Counted from the stretch's first letter, positions 26,942-41,760 are shown. The stretch: 64,000 nucleotides of DNA from Vanilla planifolia (GCA_023846275.1 JAIUJO010000087.1:761501-825500); one strand, 5' to 3'. The notes: generated by a model from the letters alone, not told the origin. Made by a program: numbers and translations.

Positions 26942-29900
26942 AGAGTCACATCATAAGAGAGTTAGATTAACAATATAATATAATCAAATTAAAAAGAAAT
27001 ATTGGTAGAAACAATATATGTTATGTTAGAAAGCTAAATTGCAAGACATTGAGTAGATCAACTATAACATCCTTGATGATAAAATATGGTCTGAATTGAA
27101 AGTAAATTACTTCGAAATATATAAATGAATAATGAATGACTCCAACGAAATTTTTTTTTCTTGACCAAACATTATTTGGAATTACTATGAACAACAAAAT
27201 TTAGTAAACATAAATAATGGAAAATTATTATTCAAAGATTTAAAAAATAAAAAAATTATAATGAGATAAATTGAAATAATATAATATAACAAAATCAAAG
27301 TAATGTATATGTCACATGAGAAGACAATTACAGTATCTTAGAAATATAACTACACCAAATTAAAAAGTTTGAAGAAATTATAAATTATATGAGATATCTA
27401 CATTCTAAGATATAAGATCTTCGATTGTGGCATTCGTGATCATCACAGTAAGTATAAATCAAAAATATTATACAACTTGCCAAAATACTAAAAAACAATA
27501 TTAAAAGAACATTTATTTAATTATGAATAAATAAAGTGAATAAATATAAATAATGGTAAATTATTATTGAAAATTTAATTAAATATTCCTTTATGGTAGA
27601 AAGAACATAAATTGATGCAATATGTCATTCAAAAAATCATAGCAATGCAAAGGTAACACTCAAGAAGAGTTAGAGTTACATAATAGCATAAAAAAATAAA
27701 ACTTAAATCTTAGATAAAAATTGAAAAATTTTATGAATAGTTTTCATTGCAAAATATTAAGATGTTTCACAGTGACTTCCCTCAAAATTAAATCAGGCAC
27801 GAACCAAAGTATCCCAAAAAGAGTGCAAAAATATAAATCAAATATTACAATCAAAACTACGAAAATGAATATTTAATTAGATAGAGGTCATCAAGGTGAG
27901 TCAAATTATTTTTCTTCATCCCAATAGAAAGCATTTAGAGTTGTTTCAAATTAAAAATATAAATAGGTAAAAATAATAAAACAAATATTATTTCATTAGG
28001 TAGGTGCATATATAAATTAAAATGATATAAACTGTAGCAATGTAATATAGCAAATTCAATTTGATGTATAGGTCACATTGGATGAGGTTTATTGTTACTT
28101 AGTAATATTTTCTATCAACACAGAAAATATTAAAAAAATAGATAACATGTATTAAAAGTCTTATTCTAAGACACTAAGGTGATCATGTGTAACATTCTAG
28201 ATCATCAAATTGAGTATGAGTTAAAATATCTCATAAAGCATGTCAAAAGATTAGAAATAATATATTAAAAATTATAAAAAAATGTTCTTAATTAGATAAG
28301 CTTATCAAGATGAGTCAAATAATATTTGTTTTGTATTTGATTTGAACTCATTTTTAATGCTTATAAAAATAAATAAACATAACTAATTATAAATTAAATT
28401 TTGTTAATATGAACAAATCAAAGTGATTGAAAGGTTAAATGGGAGAAGAATCTATGTTTTGTTGCAATATAGTTAAATAAAAATTATAGTTTTGATTAAA
28501 ATTAGATGACTTGGGTGGTAAGCTTTCATTCCAATTTACTTAGGAGATCTATTGTAATATCATTGATCATCAAATCTTCTATGCATCAAAATTATGTGCA
28601 AAGCATGTAAAAACAACAAAATAATAATTTTTAATAAATATAAAAAATGAATATTTAATTGGACAAAGCTCATTGAGACACGTTCAATTATGATTGTTTC
28701 AATCTTGATAGAAGCTCCTATGGAATTATTATAAATTACCAAATAATTAAGCACAAATAAAATTAAAAGAATATTAATTTCAAAGTAAATTAATTAAGGT
28801 AATTTAATTTAATCAAATCAAAATGATGTGAAGCTTACACAAGAGGGCTTCTAGAATTATTCAGTGGTATATCCAAATAAAAAAAATTGAAGAAATGTGA
28901 TAATTTATTTGTTATAGTTGCATTCCAAGTTATAAAAGAGAGATTGTATAATGTCTTCGATAATCAAGTCAATTTTGAATTGAATTTAATATAAAATATG
29001 TAAAAACATAGAAATTTATTGTTGTTATATAGGAATGAAAACTTAATTGGATAGAGTTCATTAAGTGAGTATAACAAGATTTGTTTCACCTAAATGATAG
29101 TTTGCTTAGAATTTCTATGAATTACCAAATTAAATAAGCTTTAATAATGATAAATTTTTATTATATTATAAGGTGAGTATATATTACAATGAAAATGAGA
29201 CAAATTAAAGCCATGTAATGTCCATGAATAAAACACTTTTAATCATCACACTAGAGGACATTTACAGTTCGCAAGGAATATGACAAAATGAGAGTGATAA
29301 AATTCCAAAAAAAAGATAAATTACATTGGAAAGCTTCATACAAATATATTATGTGTATCGAGAGTAAAATTCTGAAACATCTAATAAACTATGAATCAAA
29401 AAGTCTCAAAAAATAAGCTAATTCTTTAGAAAGAAATTATTTCAAAAATATAAATAAATATGTAATTAAATAGAGATCAATGTGATAAGTTTAACAACAA
29501 TTGTTCAGCGTCTACCAAACATCATTTGTATATACGAAGTATTATAATAATAAATTAATGAAAATGACATTAAATTATTATTTAAATATGAAGTAAATTA
29601 TATAAAGGCTAAAAAGGGATAAATTTAAGTAGTATATTTAACCAAAGAAAAGAGATGTGAAGCTCACGTATAAGAAGAATTAGAGTTTTATATTAATATA
29701 AGAAAAAAGGCCAAAAAAAATTAAAAAATGGGTTATATTACATAGAAATATTGCATTCGATGATCGTAAGGACATCCAGTGTAATATCCTTGAATGTCAA
29801 ATCATTTACAAAATGAAAAGTCTAGTAAAGCATGACAAAATAGTCAAAAATTTAAAATTAAAAAAAATTCAAAATGTATACTTAATTAGATACACTAATT

Positions 29901-32900
29901 GAGATAAGTATTATGACTTGTTTCTTCTTCATCAGGCTTCGTTTTGAATTAATGTGAATTAGCGAAGTAAATGAACATAAATGATAACAATCTACTTTTT
30001 CGACACTTTGTAAATATATGTTCAAGCTAAAATTAAGTAAATTAAAGTAACATAATATAACCAAATAAAAGCAATGTAAAGTTGCTATGCGACTAGATTT
30101 TGAGTTACAAAGTAATGTAAAAAAATCAAAGCAATACATTTGAAAAAATGGTTAAGTCATAAAGGAAAGTTTCATTCTAAAGCATTAAGGAGTGTGAATG
30201 TAAGATTCTTGATAATCAAATCATGTATAAATAGAAATGTCACATTAAGGGCCCCAAATTTTCCTTAGCAGACAAAAAATGGAAAAATATGGTAGTACAT
30301 TTTAAATTCGTAGGTGGTGAAGTGTCCAAAAACATTTGTTTGGTCTCATTGAACCTTGATTAGAATTATTATGAATAAGAAAAGCAAAATAAATAATAAA
30401 ATAAATAATTATTTCTCTTGTATAAAAAATAATTTAAAGATAATTTGAAATAAATTAAAGCAATGTAATATAAATAAATAAATGTGATAAAATGTCACAA
30501 AAGCATAGTATTAGAGTTTCATAGTAACACACAAAAATCCAAGAGACCTTTTACACAAATTAGGTATTATATAGGAGAAAGTTATATTTGAAAGTGGTAA
30601 AGAGTTTAATGGTAATATCCTCGACAATCAAATCTGGCATGAATGAAAGTAGCACATAAAAGGTATCAAATCCCTACAAAAGATATAAATTGACGTATTG
30701 TAATATAACCAAATTATGTGATATAAATGTCACATGACACGATTTATAGAGTTACAAAGTGACAAAGAAATCTAATTAAAAACTGTTAACAAATGGTACA
30801 AAATATATAGGAAAGTTGTATTCCAAGGTTTTTTGAAGATCAAGTGTATTGTCCTCGATCATATAATTTGGTTAGAATAAAAATGCCTCATAAATGATAA
30901 ATTCAACTACGAAAAAAAATTTTAAAAAATATAGAAATGAATAATAAATTTGAAGGAGCTTATCAAACTTACTCAAACTATGTTTCTTTCTTATACACCA
31001 AACATTGTTTGAGGATAATTTTGTCCTATAGTAATATAACCTAATGAATTTTGAACATTTGAATAAATGACTTTAATTAAAGGAAAGAAGCAATCAAATT
31101 TATTAAGTTTCTTTAGTGTACCATCGTCGATCATTAAAAAAGTATGAATAAAATTGTCTCTTAAAATATGCCAAAATTCAAGAAAATAAAATTTCTAAAA
31201 AATACAAAAATTATTATTTAATGGCATACAGCACATTGAGAAGTTTCTAACATTATTTGTTTTGTCTTTTTGAGAAATATCAATTGCAATAACTACAAAT
31301 TTAAAAAATAAATAAGAAGTAATAAAAATAAATTAATATTTTAAAAATAAGAAAATATATATTAAAGATGAACAAGATAAATTAAAGTAGTGTAATGCAA
31401 AAAGGTCATGGACATATTAAGGTCATAATATAGAAGTCTTATAATCACATTATAATATTATATAATTTAAGCAAAAAATTTAAATAAACAAGATACATGG
31501 TTTTGGAAAGTTTCCTTAAACGATAATGATTTGATAAAGTGTAACATCCTTGATGATGAAATCTTGTAAGAATGAAATGACTAGTAAAAAAGTTAAAAGC
31601 ATAGTAAATAAAACATTTGAAAACATGAAGTGAATATTTAATTTGCTGGAGCATATTGAGGCTAGTCCAACGATATTTTTCACCTCCATCAAACCACGTT
31701 TGGAATTTCCATAAATTACCAAAGTAAATGAGTATAAATAATATTAAATTATTATTTTAAATATTATAAATAAAATATTTACAAATATAAAAATTAATAT
31801 TTACCACGTGTCCAACAACGTTTGTCTCATCTCCATCAAACTCTTTTTGAAATTATTAACAATTTTAAATAAATAATAATATTTAATAACAATTTATTAT
31901 CTTAAAATAAAGAAAAAGATATTCTAATACTGAAATGAGATAAATTGAACTAAAGTAATATCACCAAATCAAAGCGTTGTGAATGACACGAGAGAGGAGA
32001 TTTAGAATTATATAGTAATATAACTAAATAAAAGTGATAAATATGAAGAAATGAAATAAATTATATGAGAAAGTGGAATTCCAACATACTAAGATAATCA
32101 AGCATAATATCTTTCAATGTCAATTCAAGAATGAATAAAAATGAATTGTAAAGAGTGGCAAAATGCTGCAAAATTAAATATTTATTAATATACAAAGGCA
32201 AATTTAGTTAGAGAGATCTACACAAGATGAGTTTAATAGTCTTTCTTTCTTCTTAACCAAGCCACATTTGGAATTACCACGATTTACAAAAGTATATAAA
32301 TAAACATTATTTTAAATTAGTTTTTTATATAAGGCAAGAATTATAATAATGTTGATAAGCGATATATTGAAGCAAGTAGTACAACAAAATCAATGTAATG
32401 TAAAGGTCAAGTGTAGAACGTAAGTTTCATAGTAACTTATTCAAAAAAAAATTAATTTATAGAAAAAAGTTAAATTCCATGAGAGAGTTATATTCCACAA
32501 TACTAACAAGGTTTAGTACATCATCTTAAATCACTAATTAAGGTATAATTAAAAATTTCATAATAGACATGCTAATACCCTAGATAACAAAATATTTAAC
32601 ATATTAAAAATAAAAAATTTGATTGATTTAAGGTCATCAAAATGAGTCCAACATTGATTGTTTTACCTAAGTCAGACCTCATTCAAAAAAACTTAGGTTT
32701 ACTAAATTAAAAAATTAAATAATAATAACAATAATAATATTTTTATATTACGAAAAAATATTTTAAAGTTCAAATAAAATAAATTGGAGCAATGAAATTT
32801 GATAAAATCAATGTAAAGAGTCACATGAGAGGAGAATTATAGTTTAAAACTAACCTACTAAAATCAATGTTATGAATTTAAAGAAAAGCGATAAATTCAA

Positions 32901-33401
32901 AAGGAAAGTTAGATTCTAAGAAATAAGGTGATTACGTGAAACATCATAGATTGTTGAATCAGTTATGAATAAAGTATTAAAAATATGTAAATAAGTATTA
33001 ATTAGGATAAAGTTTTTCGTGGTGATTCTAATGATGATTGATTTAGCTTGATTGGATCTTGTTTAAAATTACTGTAAACAATAAAATTAAATAAGCTAAA
33101 AATTTTTATAAATTATTCTTATAAAATTAAACAAATAAATATTAAAGTAAAATTTAGACAAATTGAAGTAACGTATTATAACTAAATCAAAGTCATCCAT
33201 TAGTCATTTGAGAAAAAATTTGGAAATTTATAATAATATAACAAAAGTAAGGAGAAAAACTTAAAAAGAAAGACAACTTTTATCATAAAATTACATTCAA
33301 TGATAATATGGAGAAAGGGTTTAACATCATTGAATTTTATATTCATTTACAAATAAAAATAGCTCATAAGGCATACCAAAATGAAAGAAAATAAAATATC
33401 T

Positions 33402-33545
33402 AAAAATATAAAAAAGAATACTTTATTGAATACAGGTCTTCGAGATTTATTGAATTACTAAAATAAAAAATTTAAAAATATAAAGAAGAATACTTTATTG
33501 GATAAAGTTCTCCGAAATCTATTGAATTACATTTCTTCCTCCATC
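33402..33545 (-). repeat. 72-bp local tandem duplication inside a satellite unit
   Basis: 'aaaaatataaaaaagaatac' at 33402 recurs as 'aaaaatataaagaagaatac' at 33474. Both copies continue through 'tttattg-ata' and a 'cgagattta/cgaaatcta-ttgaatta' end. The copies are far more alike than neighbouring full units, so the duplication is younger than the array. Confidence 0.8.
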
Positions 33546-36500
33546 AGCTCTCATTTGGAATTTCTAAGAAATTCTTTAAGTAAATCATTTCAAATTAAAC
33601 AAAATACTATTTTAGTAATATTAAGAATATTTTTAAGCAAATATATGATAAAGTAATGTAATATAAAGCATTATAGCTATCAAATTTAATGAGAATTAAA
33701 GGGTCTTCAAACTATATCCAAGCCAAGGAAAAAGATTTGGAAAAATGAGATAAATTATATGAGAAAATTATATTTTGAGATACTAAAGATATCATATGTA
33801 ACATCTCTGATCATTAAATTAGTTACAAATCAAAATAACTTGTAAAACAAGTCAAAATAAAAGAAAAAAATATCCTAAAAAAAGAAAATGAATATTAAAT
33901 TAAATAACAATTCTTGAAGCAAGTCTCACTATATTTGTCTCATCTCAATTAGATTTTAATCGGAATTCAAATGAATTAACAATATAAGTAAACATAAAGA
34001 ATAATAAACGAATAAATTAACAATTACATTATGAGACATTGAGGAAATTGAGCGTAACATCTTGAATCATCAAATTATGCAAGATTTAAAATGACCGTAA
34101 AACATGATAAAATAATTTAAAATACAATATTTTAAAAAATTAAAATTTAAATTATATTTGATTGAGACGTTTAGGATGAGTTGAACATAGTTTATTTCCT
34201 CTTGGTTTCACCTTATTTGGAATTATTATAAATTACCAAAATATGAAAACATAAATTAACATGATCAAAATGTTCGAGAAGTAGGGTGTTATAGTCATGT
34301 AACCAAATATAATGGAAAAGGTTAATAAATGAGATAAATTAAAAGTGAAAGTTCTAAACCAAGATATTAAGAAGATGAATTAAAACAACTCAATTGTCAA
34401 ATAAATTATATAACAAAAAGCCATGTAAAGCAAGCAAAAACACATGAAAATAAAATATTTAAAATAATATAATTTAATATTTAATTTCCTTGAGGTCCAT
34501 TATAAGAGTCTAACCATGTTTGTTTTAAAAAAATTGGACATCATTTTAAATTATTGAGAATTAATAAATATTAAAAAATGACATAATAAAAATATTTATT
34601 TTAATATTAAGAAAATACATATTGAAATTAAAATAACATAGAAATAATTTTATAAGACCAAACTAACACATTGTAAAGTTCAAATGAGAGGAGTATTACA
34701 TTTTCAAAGAAGAAAACTAAATGAAAGTGAAACATTTGCAATAAATTTTGTTATTGTGGCAGTGCAAGATGCTAAAAGTTACACTATGTCACCCCTAATC
34801 CTAAGACAAAGTACAAATGAGAATGCTACTTAAAGCATGTGAAAACTTTAGAAAATAAAATTTTCCCGAGAATAATAATAAAAATTTAATTTGATTGTTA
34901 ATTAAGACAAGTTCAATGTTATTTGTTTCATCTTTCTCAGTCCTCATTTAAAATTAGTGACAAAAAAAATTAAATAGTGAAAAAATACCATATTCTTTTA
35001 ATATTATTAAAATTGATATTATATTAGAAATAAGATAAATTGAAGCATTGTAATATGACCAAACCAAAGTGATTTAAAGGTCATATGAAAGAAGATAAGG
35101 AGTTTTAGGGCAATATAACTAATTCAAAGCAGAGTCCAACGACTTTTGTTTCTACTCAATCAATTCTTATTTTGATTTACAACAAAATGTTAAACTGAAA
35201 GAGTTAAAAATATAATAAATTGAAATTTTATTATCAATGAAATATATAGCAAAGTTGTTATGAGTTAAGTATTAGAAAAGTAATGTAACAAAATGTAAAT
35301 GAAAAAGTTAATGAAATGTAATAAATTATTTAGGAGTGTTACATTCAAAGATATTAAGGAGATCAAGTGTAGCACCTAAATATTCAAATTAAGTATGAAT
35401 CAAAATATCACATAAACTGTGTAAATATCTTTGAAAGTAAAACATTTAAAATTATTAAAACTAATTTTTAAATTGATTGAGATCATCAAAATGATTTTGA
35501 TTACATTTGCTTCATCTAAATTAGATCTCTTTTGTAATTACTAAGGTTTCCATGAGAAAAATTGTAAAAATAATATGAAAATATTATTTTAATATTGCCA
35601 AATATATGTTAATGTTAAAATATGGATAGAATTAGAGCTTTCATGTAATATAACAAAATCAATGCAAACAATTTATAGAAAGCTGATAGATTATAAGGGA
35701 ATGTTGCTTTCCATGATACCAAGAAGTTTGAGTTTAACATCCATGGTCATAAAATAAAGTACCAATTGAAATACCACTTAAAAGATGTTGAAGCTTCATA
35801 AAATAAAATATTTAATAATATAAAATTGAAAAACTTATTTAGATTTTTATGAGGAACACTAGTTCAATGACACTGGTTTTACATAGACAAGACATCAATT
35901 AAAAGTACAATGAAATATTAAATTAAATAAAAAAAATATTATTTTAATATTAATGAAATATATATTTATGTTGAAATAAGAAAAATTGAAGTATTATAAT
36001 TTGACAAAATCCAAGTAAATTAATTGCCATACCATGGAAGACTTAGAGTTACATAGTCATAGAACTAATTCAAAGTGAGAAGTTTAAGAAATGAGATAAA
36101 TTGTGTGGTAAAGTTGGATTCAATGATACTAAGAAGATATATTGCCACATCCACATAAATGATGATAAGTTATTATTTAAATATTAATTAAAAAATATTA
36201 AAATTTTAATTAGAAAAATGGAGCAAATTAATAAGGTAAAGCTAAGGTGATGTAACAATAAAAAGGGAGGAGTATTAGAGTTTCATTTTAATGTAACCAA
36301 TCTAAAGAAAAAATTTGAAGAAATGAGATAAATTGTAATAAAAAGTCAAACTTTGAGATACTAACGAGATTGTATGTGTCATCCATGATTATTAGTTTAT
36401 TTACAAAAAAATATTTCATAAAGCATGCCAAAGGATTAGAAGAGGAAAGAAATATATATTCAAATGATGTTTATTTCATTTTGATAACACTACAATTGGA

Positions 36501-36814
36501 ATTACTACAAGTTACCCAAATAAATAATCATAAATGATAATAAATTATTATTTTTGCATTACTAAAAAAATTATTAATACTCAAATAAAATAAATTAAAG
36601 TAATGTATTACAACCAAATCAATGTGAAATAAATGTCAAAAGACTAAAGATTCAGAGTTCATAATAATAGAACCAAATCAAAGCAATCAAATTAAAGATA
36701 TAAGATCAAATATATAAGAAAGTTGCATTTCAAGATACTAAAAAGGTTGTGTTTAGCATCCTTGGTCATCAAGTTAGATATGAACAAAAATGGCTCATAA
36801 AGTGTGACAAAACC

Positions 36815-36842
36815 ATCAAAAAAAATTTAATGAACTCTAAAA
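36815..36842. other. Inversion junction in the satellite (minus to plus)
   Basis: Minus-oriented landmarks run to 'gtgacaaaaccatcaaaaaa'. From about 36829 the sequence reads 'taatgaactctaaaattaaa', the plus-oriented 'gatgagctctatccaatta' block, and continues in plus orientation ('aaggttttatatgacc'). Confidence 0.75.
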
Positions 36843-38140
36843 TTAAATATTAATTTTATATTTTTAAATACCTTATTTAATAATATCTTTAAGGTTTTAT
36901 ATGACCTTTAAATTTATAAATGACTTCATGATCATGATTATTATGCATAAACTCCAAAATCAATTAGAATACAAATTTTATGTTCAACTTATGACAATCC
37001 ATCAAACTTTTTTCTTTCACAAAGTTATATTATTATTAAACTGTTATTTTCCACTCGTGTGACCTTTACATCTTTTAAAGCCTGAAATATTATGTTACAT
37101 AAATTTTTTAAATTCAACATTAATGTATATTTACTTAATAATTAAAATAATATTATTATTATTTTTTATTTAAAGTTGTAATTTGGAGTACCTTTAACAA
37201 AAGTTTGATCATAATGTAAAAAGAATAAGAAACCCATCTTGTCAAGCATTATGTAATAAAATATTCATTTTTATATTTTTCAAAGATTTTTTCCCTTATT
37301 TAAGTGAAGTTTTAATTTGCACCCGATTTGATGAACGATGTCACCCTAATAAATCACGATATTGTCTTGCGTTTCAACTTTCCTATACCATTTTTTTTTC
37401 TAATTTTTGTCTTTGACTAAGTTATGTTATTATGAATTCTATTTCTCCTCCATGTGACACATCCAACACTTTTAGTTTATTGCACTTCATTTCTATAATT
37501 TAATACATTTTGGACTAATTATATATTTACTTAATAATAAAATAATAATCTCCTTCGATTTATGTTTTTTTTAACATGAGAATTCGTAGTACAAACAAGA
37601 CCACATCAACATGTAATAAATGTTAACCGGAATACCTTGATAAACTTTATCCAATTAAAAATTCATTTTATATTTTAAAATATGTTATTTTAAGGGATTT
37701 GGTGCCCTTTCAAAACATTTCATTCATACCTATTATGATAATTGAGGGTTTTGTGCTTAATCTCGTTAGTATCTTTGAGTGCCAATTTTGAAAATATTTT
37801 ATCAATTTTTTTTAAATTTGTTTATTTAAAATTATTTGTTTTATCAAATAAAACATCAATTGTTATGTTTTTATGCAATTTTTCTTCTAGGCTTTTAGCA
37901 CACTAATTGAGATATTAATTTCATAAGAAATGTGATGATCAAGGCCACTATACTAATATCTTTGGCATCTGAGAGCAAGACTTTCTTGAAGAATTCACTT
38001 CATTTCTTCAAATAGTTTGCTTTGATTTTATTTTATTAGTATATAACTATTAATCCTTTCTCATGCAACCTTTAGGTTAATTTAATTTGGCTATATTTCA
38101 TTAAACAAATTTATTTCATTTTAGATTTGATATATATATA
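36829..38140 (+). repeat. Diverged ~0.4 kb satellite, plus-oriented island of about 3 units
   Basis: Plus-oriented landmarks return: 'ccactcgtgtgacctttaca', 'cttaataattaaaataat', 'gaagttttaatttgcac', 'ctcctccatgtgaca' and 'cttgaagaattcacttcat'. The island is bounded on both sides by minus-oriented copies. No gene is present. Confidence 0.85.
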
Positions 38141-38155
38141 CTAAAAATTAGAATT
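38130..38155. other. Inversion junction in the satellite (plus to minus)
   Basis: The plus-oriented 'ttagatttgatatatatata' block is followed by 'gaagatattagggagataga', the minus-oriented 'caagatactaaggagatcga' landmark. Confidence 0.7.
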
Positions 38156-39185
38156 GAAGATATTAGGGAGATAGAATATGACTTCTTATATCATAAATTT
38201 AAATAAAAATCAAAATGTCCCTTAATACATGTTAAAACCTGGAAAAAGTATTCAAAAAGGTAAAAAGGAATACAAAAATGGATGGAGATTTGTTCCATCT
38301 CTATCAAACCTCGCTTAGAATTATGAAGAATTATAAAAATAATTAAGATTAAAAAATAAATTACGACCGTGTTGTTAAGTGAATAACATTAAAGCTGAAA
38401 TTGGAGAAATTGAAGAAATATAGTATAACCAAATAAAGGCCAATAAAGGTTACATGCGATTGATTTTTGATTTACCTTGTAATTTAACTAAAGCATGGTA
38501 AAACATTTTTTAAGAAATAAGAAAATATTTAAAGAAAAGTTGCATTGTAAGATACTAAAGGGATCAAGTGTAACTTTTTTAATCGTAAGATCAGGTATAA
38601 ATAAAAAGTTTCATAGAACATAACAATACCAAAGAAAATAAAATATTTAAAATTGCAAAAATAAATATTTATATAGAAAGTGCTGGATGAGTTAATCCAA
38701 TGTGATTTGTTTAATCTTGATTAGAGCTCAATTAGACTTGCTTCAAATTATCTAATTAAATAAATGGATATAATATTATTTTAGTTTTTAATATTAATTA
38801 AATATATACGAAAGTTGAAAAAACATAAATAGAACTAATTTAATATAACCAAATCAAATCATTGCAAAGGTTACATGAGACGAGTTCTAAAGAAAATTGT
38901 AGTATGCCTAAATAACACTAAAAATTTTAAAGAAATGAGAGAAATTCTGTAAGAAAACTACAATCTAAGATCTTAAGGATATCATGTGCACCACCCTCAA
39001 TCAATAAACTTATGAGAAATGTCTCATAAAACAACCAAAACCTTAGGTGACAATTATTAGAAAATATTAAAAAAAGAATATTTACTTGAATATTAGTTAT
39101 CGAGACAACATTAACGATATTTGATTCCTCTAGATCAGACGTCGTACGGAATTATCATTAATTATGACTAAATGAGAGTAAATAA
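38150..39185 (-). repeat. Diverged ~0.4 kb satellite, minus orientation (short segment)
   Basis: About 2.5 units carry 'tataaccaaataaagg', 'gttgcattgtaagatact', 'aaaatatttaaaat' and 'acatgagacgag' in the minus-orientation order. Landmarks end near 39185 ('gagagtaaataatattaaatg'), after which different sequence begins. Confidence 0.85.
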
Positions 39186-40189
39186 TATTAAATGCTATAC
39201 TATTTTCCATTTAAAATTCCAAAGTCTTAAATTTCCAATTTGTATATCTTAGATTTAAAGTTTTAAAATCTACAATTTAAATTTTAAATTTCTTAGGGGT
39301 TTTGAAAATCAAACTTAACTTTTATAACCCAAAAGTCCATGGCATTGATGAAGTTAAATTTGGGCTAAAAAATTTTCTATAATGCTTAAAATAACTTAAG
39401 AAATTACTAGAAAAAGTTTCTTAGGGTTAAGGTTTTATCTAAATAATATGAATTAGTGTTGAATTAAGAATGTAATGTTTTCGGTAATCCTTTAACAAAC
39501 ATTAAATGTGGCCATCATTTAATGACCTGATCAATTAGACCAAAATGAGAGTGATTAAGATGACTTTTTCATGACCTTATTAATTCTAGCATTCCTTTAA
39601 TAATAAAGCCATACTTTTATGCCTTGGGCAAATTAAAAATTAAATTTTTTGAATTAAATTCATAAGACACTAGTAGCTCTTGACTTAGAAAGCATATGTT
39701 TAAAAATAATATCTCTCTATTAAGCACACTAGATAACCTTTGTGTTGGATTTGTCAAGCCATAATTGTTTAACTTTTTCCTCAAATATGCTTGTGTATAG
39801 TGAATCAAGTTTAGTTTTGAAGAATGCAACATGCAATATTGAAGAAAAAATTTATTTGCCTTCAGAGAAACTTGGAGAATTTAGTTAGCTTCAAAGATTT
39901 AAGCACTACGCATCAAATTTTAAAATACTTTTTTTTAATGAAATAGGACATTAGTTTATTGATTATTAATCACATGAAACATATTTTTAGATTTACAAAC
40001 CTCAAATCAAACTTAAGAATAATAATTATTGGATCATTTCCTTGATTTGGGAAGCATTTAAGATTCAGTTTTTCACTCAATCATTTCCTCTATTAAATCT
40101 AACTTGTGAATTTTTTTAATTTAATTTTATTAAATTTGACAAATGAAGCTGAGATAGAATAATTTTATTATATATATATTTATGTTTCA
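39186..40189. other. Non-satellite AT-rich spacer left of the copia element; nothing recognised
   Basis: The first 120 bp are made of short variants of 'aaatttcca/aaattttaaattt' (about 39205-39295), a low-complexity patch. The rest has no repeat landmark. A 71-codon open frame on the minus strand (39617-39832) has no family I recognise and is probably fortuitous. The segment may belong to the sequence into which the copia element inserted. Confidence 0.5.
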
Positions 40190-41760
40190 AGGTAATACCA
40201 AAGTGTGACCCTAATGCAAAGCAATAACGTTTATCAAGCTCAAGTTGGCTTGGAAAGCATCAAGTCAAGGGATAGCAGGAACTATGTAAGACAAGCCGCA
40301 TGATGGTCAAGGTGTAGCCATGAACACATTCGACATAAGGGAACATATGGATTGAGCCAGGAGAAACTTGAAGTGATGTGTAAGGCGAACATAACTTAAA
40401 CATGTTTGAATCAAGTATCCAAGGAGATAAAATCCCAAGCCCAAATGATGTGGTAAAACCCCATTTTAGCTTATATTGTACCTGTACAAATGTAAAAACA
40501 CTTTATTATCTTGTCAAGTTGGAAAAAATTGTTTTTCCAAGTCAAATGGCTCAATGTTGATGCATGCATGAAGTATCGCAATCTAATCATTGATCAGATG
40601 ACCAAGTGTTGACATTCTTGTAATTGTTGCCTCTATGCACTTATTGCATCACCAAAACCTCATCCAATTTTATGGACCACTAGCTTTCTTTCTACGATGT
40701 CAATTAACCTTTCCTTGGATTATGTAGTTCATAGCTATTCAATTTGAATTCTATGGTTTAGATGATTACCACCTTTTCTATTAGTGATTAATATGATTAG
40801 ATAGCCCAAATCTAATCCTCCATGATCCAACCATACATGATTCTTTCATTTTTCACATTTTTTTTATCAAAGAAATGAGATCATCTCCAATTCGATCCAA
40901 TAGCTCTAGTTGATCTTATCTAGTGGCAAATTCACTCATAGTTAATTTTGTCAAAAAGGAACACTGCATATCTTTTGCTTTACTTTTTAACAAATATGAT
41001 AAAACATTTTCTACTAAATACTAGCAATTATGAATAAAATGACTAATGAATAAGAACAAAATTTTCATATAAAAAAATAGAACTAAATAATATTCCACTT
41101 CTATCGAAACCCTTAATAGCTTATTACAGCTTATTATCAGATGACACAACAAGCTCTGCCAACTAATCCTAACCCATAGTAGTTTGCTTTCTTCTCTTCA
41201 TAATTTTGAGCTCTCTATTTGTTGCTCTATTCATAAAATAATGTAAGAAATTGAATAGTTTTATTAGAAGTTATTCTCCTAACTATAATTTTCTTTTTCT
41301 TTTAAATTGTGAACCAAACATTTGTAAATGCTTGAGTTTAGTTTGATCTTGTCAAAGAAATGAGTTAGGCTTGAGATCACAAAATCTTTGGTTATGTTGA
41401 AGCAACAAAAGCTAGTATGTTAGAGGTGAACAACAAGAAAAAACTCATGCTGTAAGTTTTGTAATAATCACGATTTTTTGACTTTGGTTTGCTTGGACAT
41501 AGGTTCTAGTTTGAACCAAGAACCTAAATATTTTGATGCATATTAATTTTTTTTACGTTTTTATTAATCATAAAAATTAAAAATTATATATATAAATTTG
41601 AATACTAAAGTTTTCTTTAAAGTAAAAGGATTTTTATAAAGTGTTTTTTGAAAATAAATATGATTAAAAAAAGGTAAAAGCTTTTAAAACAAAAAGTTCT
41701 TTCCTTCTTGAGGGATTCTTGCACACTCATTTCGTTTCAATTGTCTTAAGAGTACATTCA
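40190..41760 (+). repeat. 5' LTR of the copia element
   Basis: It aligns colinearly with about 45160-46830. Matching blocks include 'gtgtagccatgaac' (40312) with 'gtgtagtcatgaac' (45258), 'aaccatacatgattctttca' (about 40835) with 'aaccatacataattctttca' (about 45807), 'ataggttctagtttgaa' with 'aaaggttctagtttgaa', and 'tataaatttgaa' (41591) with the same at 46619. The offset grows from about 4946 to 5028 bp along the LTR, reflecting indels. The right end is uncertain. Confidence 0.8.

Larger units (their letters stand above)
14643..36828 (-). repeat. Diverged ~0.4 kb satellite array, minus orientation (main 22 kb segment)
   Basis: This is the longest uninterrupted block of the repeat family, about 22 kb or roughly 50 units, entirely in minus orientation. 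Landmarks such as 'gaaatgagataaatt', 'ccaagatactaaggagatc', 'aaaatatttaaaaatata' and 'aataatgataaattatta' recur in the same order throughout. Copies differ by many substitutions and by losses of tens of bases; the stretch around 25780-25960 is especially scrambled. No gene is present. Open frames of 60-140 codons on the minus strand (for example 19670-19975, 22241-22666, 22591-22869, 29882-30139 and 31445-31722) all lie within single repeat units and show no protein family. Confidence 0.9.

Noticed and set aside
39617..39832. 71-codon minus-strand open frame between the satellite and the copia element
   Set aside because: No recognisable family, ordinary AT-rich composition, and no promoter or neighbour to support it.
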